Below are positions 14,459 to 15,963 of a stretch of 15,963 bases of DNA, in pieces (position 1 is the first letter of the stretch; each line of letters opens with the position of its first letter). This DNA is from Bacteroidales bacterium UBA1797 (lineage in GTDB: Bacteria > Bacteroidota > Bacteroidia > Bacteroidales > VadinHA17). The notes under the pieces are model-generated. The model had not been told where the DNA came from, ran no database searches, and saw nothing but the letters and a program-made list of their open reading frames with translations. Made by a program: the position numbers and the translations under genes. The DNA is taken from positions 1 to 15,963 of the forward strand of contig DCFT01000015.1 of assembly GCA_002319885.1 (NCBI GenBank). Direction: 5' to 3'.

Positions 14459-15963
14459 ATGACGGAAATTTATGCGCCTAAGAAATGGAGTAAGAAAAAC
14501 AACTCCGTTTTTTACAAAACTCACATCGTCCTTTGTATTTTGATGCTGTTCCTTTTTAACACTTTGAATGGACAACAGCTTCAATTTACTGTAACAGGCA
14601 AAGTTACCGACGAAAATGGGAATCCTTTCCCCGGGGCAAACGTAACTGTGGAAGGAACCACCATTGGTACTTTGACAGATAATGATGGCAATTACAAATT
14701 GCTTGCTGATAAAAACTCAGTTTTAAACTTTTCTTTTATCGGATATGAGAAGAAAAGTGTTAAGGTTGACGGTAAGGACAAGATAGATGTAACACTAATT
14801 GAATCCCGCAAATTGTTGGATGAAGTGGTTGTAATCGGATATTCTTCCCAGTCAAGATCAACCGTAACGTCTTCTGTATCCACAATAAAGCTTGATGAAC
14901 TTAAAAACATACCCTCAACCAGTCCTGTTCAGGCATTGCAGGGTAAGCTGGCCGGTGTTTCTATCCCTGTCCTTTCAGGTCAGCCCGGATCTTCAGCAAA
15001 CATTGTTATTCGTGGTGGGACGACTTTAACACCCTACGGATTAAAGGAGAGCGGAAGTGGTGTTGGTAGCCGTACTTCAAGTGATCCTCTGGTTGTTGTA
15101 GATGGTGTGTTCCGTTCAATGGATGATATCAATCCCAACGATATTGAATCAATCCAGGTGATGAAAGATGCTTCATCCACAGCAATCTATGGTGCACGTG
15201 GTGCCAATGGGGTAATTGTTATCAAGACCAAACAATGGAACGGTTCCTCTAAGGGTACGGTATCATTTCAGTATCAGAATGGCACATCAATCCCGAAAAA
15301 ATATGATTATATGAGCGCAAAGCAATATCTGACCCTTGCCCGGCAAACATGGACCAGAGGTGTTGATAATTTTAATATAAACGCCATGCTTTTTGGCGGC
15401 AGCGCATCTGCAATACCTACATATACAACAAAGGGTGCATATGGAACATATAAATGGACTCCAGCTTATGAGGATAATCTTGTATCTGTTGAAGGGCAGG
15501 ATTATGTTAATAATCTTTTGGCAAAAGGGTGGGAAACAATAGATGATCCTGCCAATCCGGGTCATACGATCATTTTTAAGGATAGCCATTATCAGGATGT
15601 TGTCTGGAAAACAGCTCACTCCAATAATTATAACCTGGGATTTAATGGGGGTTCAGAGGCTGCAAACTATAATATATCTCTTGGATACGTAGACCAGGGA
15701 GGTACGTTTCTTGGTACGGGATACAAACGGTTCAGTGGTCTGGCAAACGTAGGATTCAAGGTTAATGAGAAACTTAGTATTACCGCTAACCTCTCTTATC
15801 TGTGGAACGATAATGCATATAGTGATAATACGCAACGGGATTTAACAAGAGGCGTACGTATCCCATCTCTGAACAGGTTGTACAACGATGATGGAACCCC
15901 AAATCTGGGTGAAGGACTCAATCCCCGTAACAGGTTGCATCAATTGTATTATATGGATAATAA
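14459..15963 (+). CDS. SusC-like TonB-dependent outer-membrane transporter, 5' part
   Basis: The first 501 codons of a SusC/RagA-family porin that takes up glycans or sugars with TonB energy; the gene runs off the window. From ATG 14459 there is a basic N-terminus and a signal segment (HIVLCILMLFLFNTLNGQQ). A carboxypeptidase-regulatory-like domain follows (VTGKVTDENGNPFPGANVTV, about 45-120). The plug has LDEVVVIGYSSQSRS, LQGKLAGVSI, VIRGG, DPLVVVDGV and IESIQVMKDASSTAIYGARG, all SusC hallmarks. Barrel strands begin after GVIVIKTK. Its place after a sialate lyase gene suggests a sialic acid transporter like NanO, but a different host-glycan target is possible. A SusD partner would be expected just outside the window. 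Confidence 0.93.
   Translation, partial: MTEIYAPKKWSKKNNSVFYKTHIVLCILMLFLFNTLNGQQLQFTVTGKVTDENGNPFPGANVTVEGTTIGTLTDNDGNYKLLADKNSVLNFSFIGYEKKSVKVDGKDKIDVTLIESRKLLDEVVVIGYSSQSRSTVTSSVSTIKLDELKNIPSTSPVQALQGKLAGVSIPVLSGQPGSSANIVIRGGTTLTPYGLKESGSGVGSRTSSDPLVVVDGVFRSMDDINPNDIESIQVMKDASSTAIYGARGANGVIVIKTKQWNGSSKGTVSFQYQNGTSIPKKYDYMSAKQYLTLARQTWTRGVDNFNINAMLFGGSASAIPTYTTKGAYGTYKWTPAYEDNLVSVEGQDYVNNLLAKGWETIDDPANPGHTIIFKDSHYQDVVWKTAHSNNYNLGFNGGSEAANYNISLGYVDQGGTFLGTGYKRFSGLANVGFKVNEKLSITANLSYLWNDNAYSDNTQRDLTRGVRIPSLNRLYNDDGTPNLGEGLNPRNRLHQLYYMDN

Noticed and set aside
15287..15619. Minus-strand frame rich in Cys and Ile
   Set aside because: Antisense to the SusC-like gene, whose barrel sequence continues through this stretch.

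Overview
The window looks like chromosomal DNA of a Bacteroidota bacterium, probably an environmental member of the Bacteroidales/Marinilabiliales type. The grounds are a SusC-like TonB-dependent transporter, a DUF5687-type ABC permease, an IS4-family transposase of the DUF4372 kind, AT-rich intergenic DNA without obvious Shine-Dalgarno sequences, and promoter-like boxes of the TTTG / TAnnTTTG type. No taxonomic marker gene is present, so this placement is an inference.

Layout. (1) Bases 1-379: the 5' end of an IS200-like single-strand transposase (RAYT type) on the minus strand, with three small GGTGC-NNN-GCACC palindromes just upstream that look like its REP elements. (2) Bases 589-3601, all minus strand: a double-glycine peptide locus. 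It reads, in order of transcription, a 5'-truncated exporter ABC gene, a small helix-turn-helix regulator, three short precursor peptides with leaders ending in Gly-Gly, and a CPBP-family intramembrane protease. (3) Bases 3772-6961, plus strand: a fourth Gly-Gly precursor with two cysteines in its core, a small 4-TM protein, a DUF5687-like permease and its ATPase. (4) Bases 7092-10433, minus strand: an overlapping three-gene unit of a 5-TM protein, a membrane-anchored thioredoxin-like CxxC protein and an intact C39-peptidase ABC exporter. (5) Bases 10642-12062: a decayed IS4-family element with two frameshifts and a nonsense codon. (6) Bases 12129-12368: a second, orphan copy of the small HTH regulator. 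(7) Bases 12592-15963, plus strand: the start of what looks like a sialic acid catabolic operon (FadR-type regulator, N-acetylneuraminate lyase, SusC-like transporter running off the window).

How it may work. The four precursors, none marked by a simple ORF cutoff because they are 46-55 codons, share the L/E-rich leader plus GG that C39-peptidase exporters cleave. The only complete exporter of that type here is the one at 7092-9305. The exporter in the peptide operon itself is broken, so the three minus-strand peptides would depend on the other exporter or one elsewhere. The CxxC protein fits a role in forming the single possible disulfide in the two-cysteine peptide. The DUF5687/ATPase pair, the 4-TM protein and the CPBP protease are candidates for self-protection or maturation. 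No HlyD-type adaptor, TolC, or RiPP modification enzyme such as LanM or a radical SAM protein is visible. The peptides are therefore best described as putative unmodified bacteriocin-like or signalling peptides.

Gene-poor stretches. The DNA at 380-588, 4525-4767, 6962-7091 and 11945-12052 shows nothing I can support beyond the sites listed.
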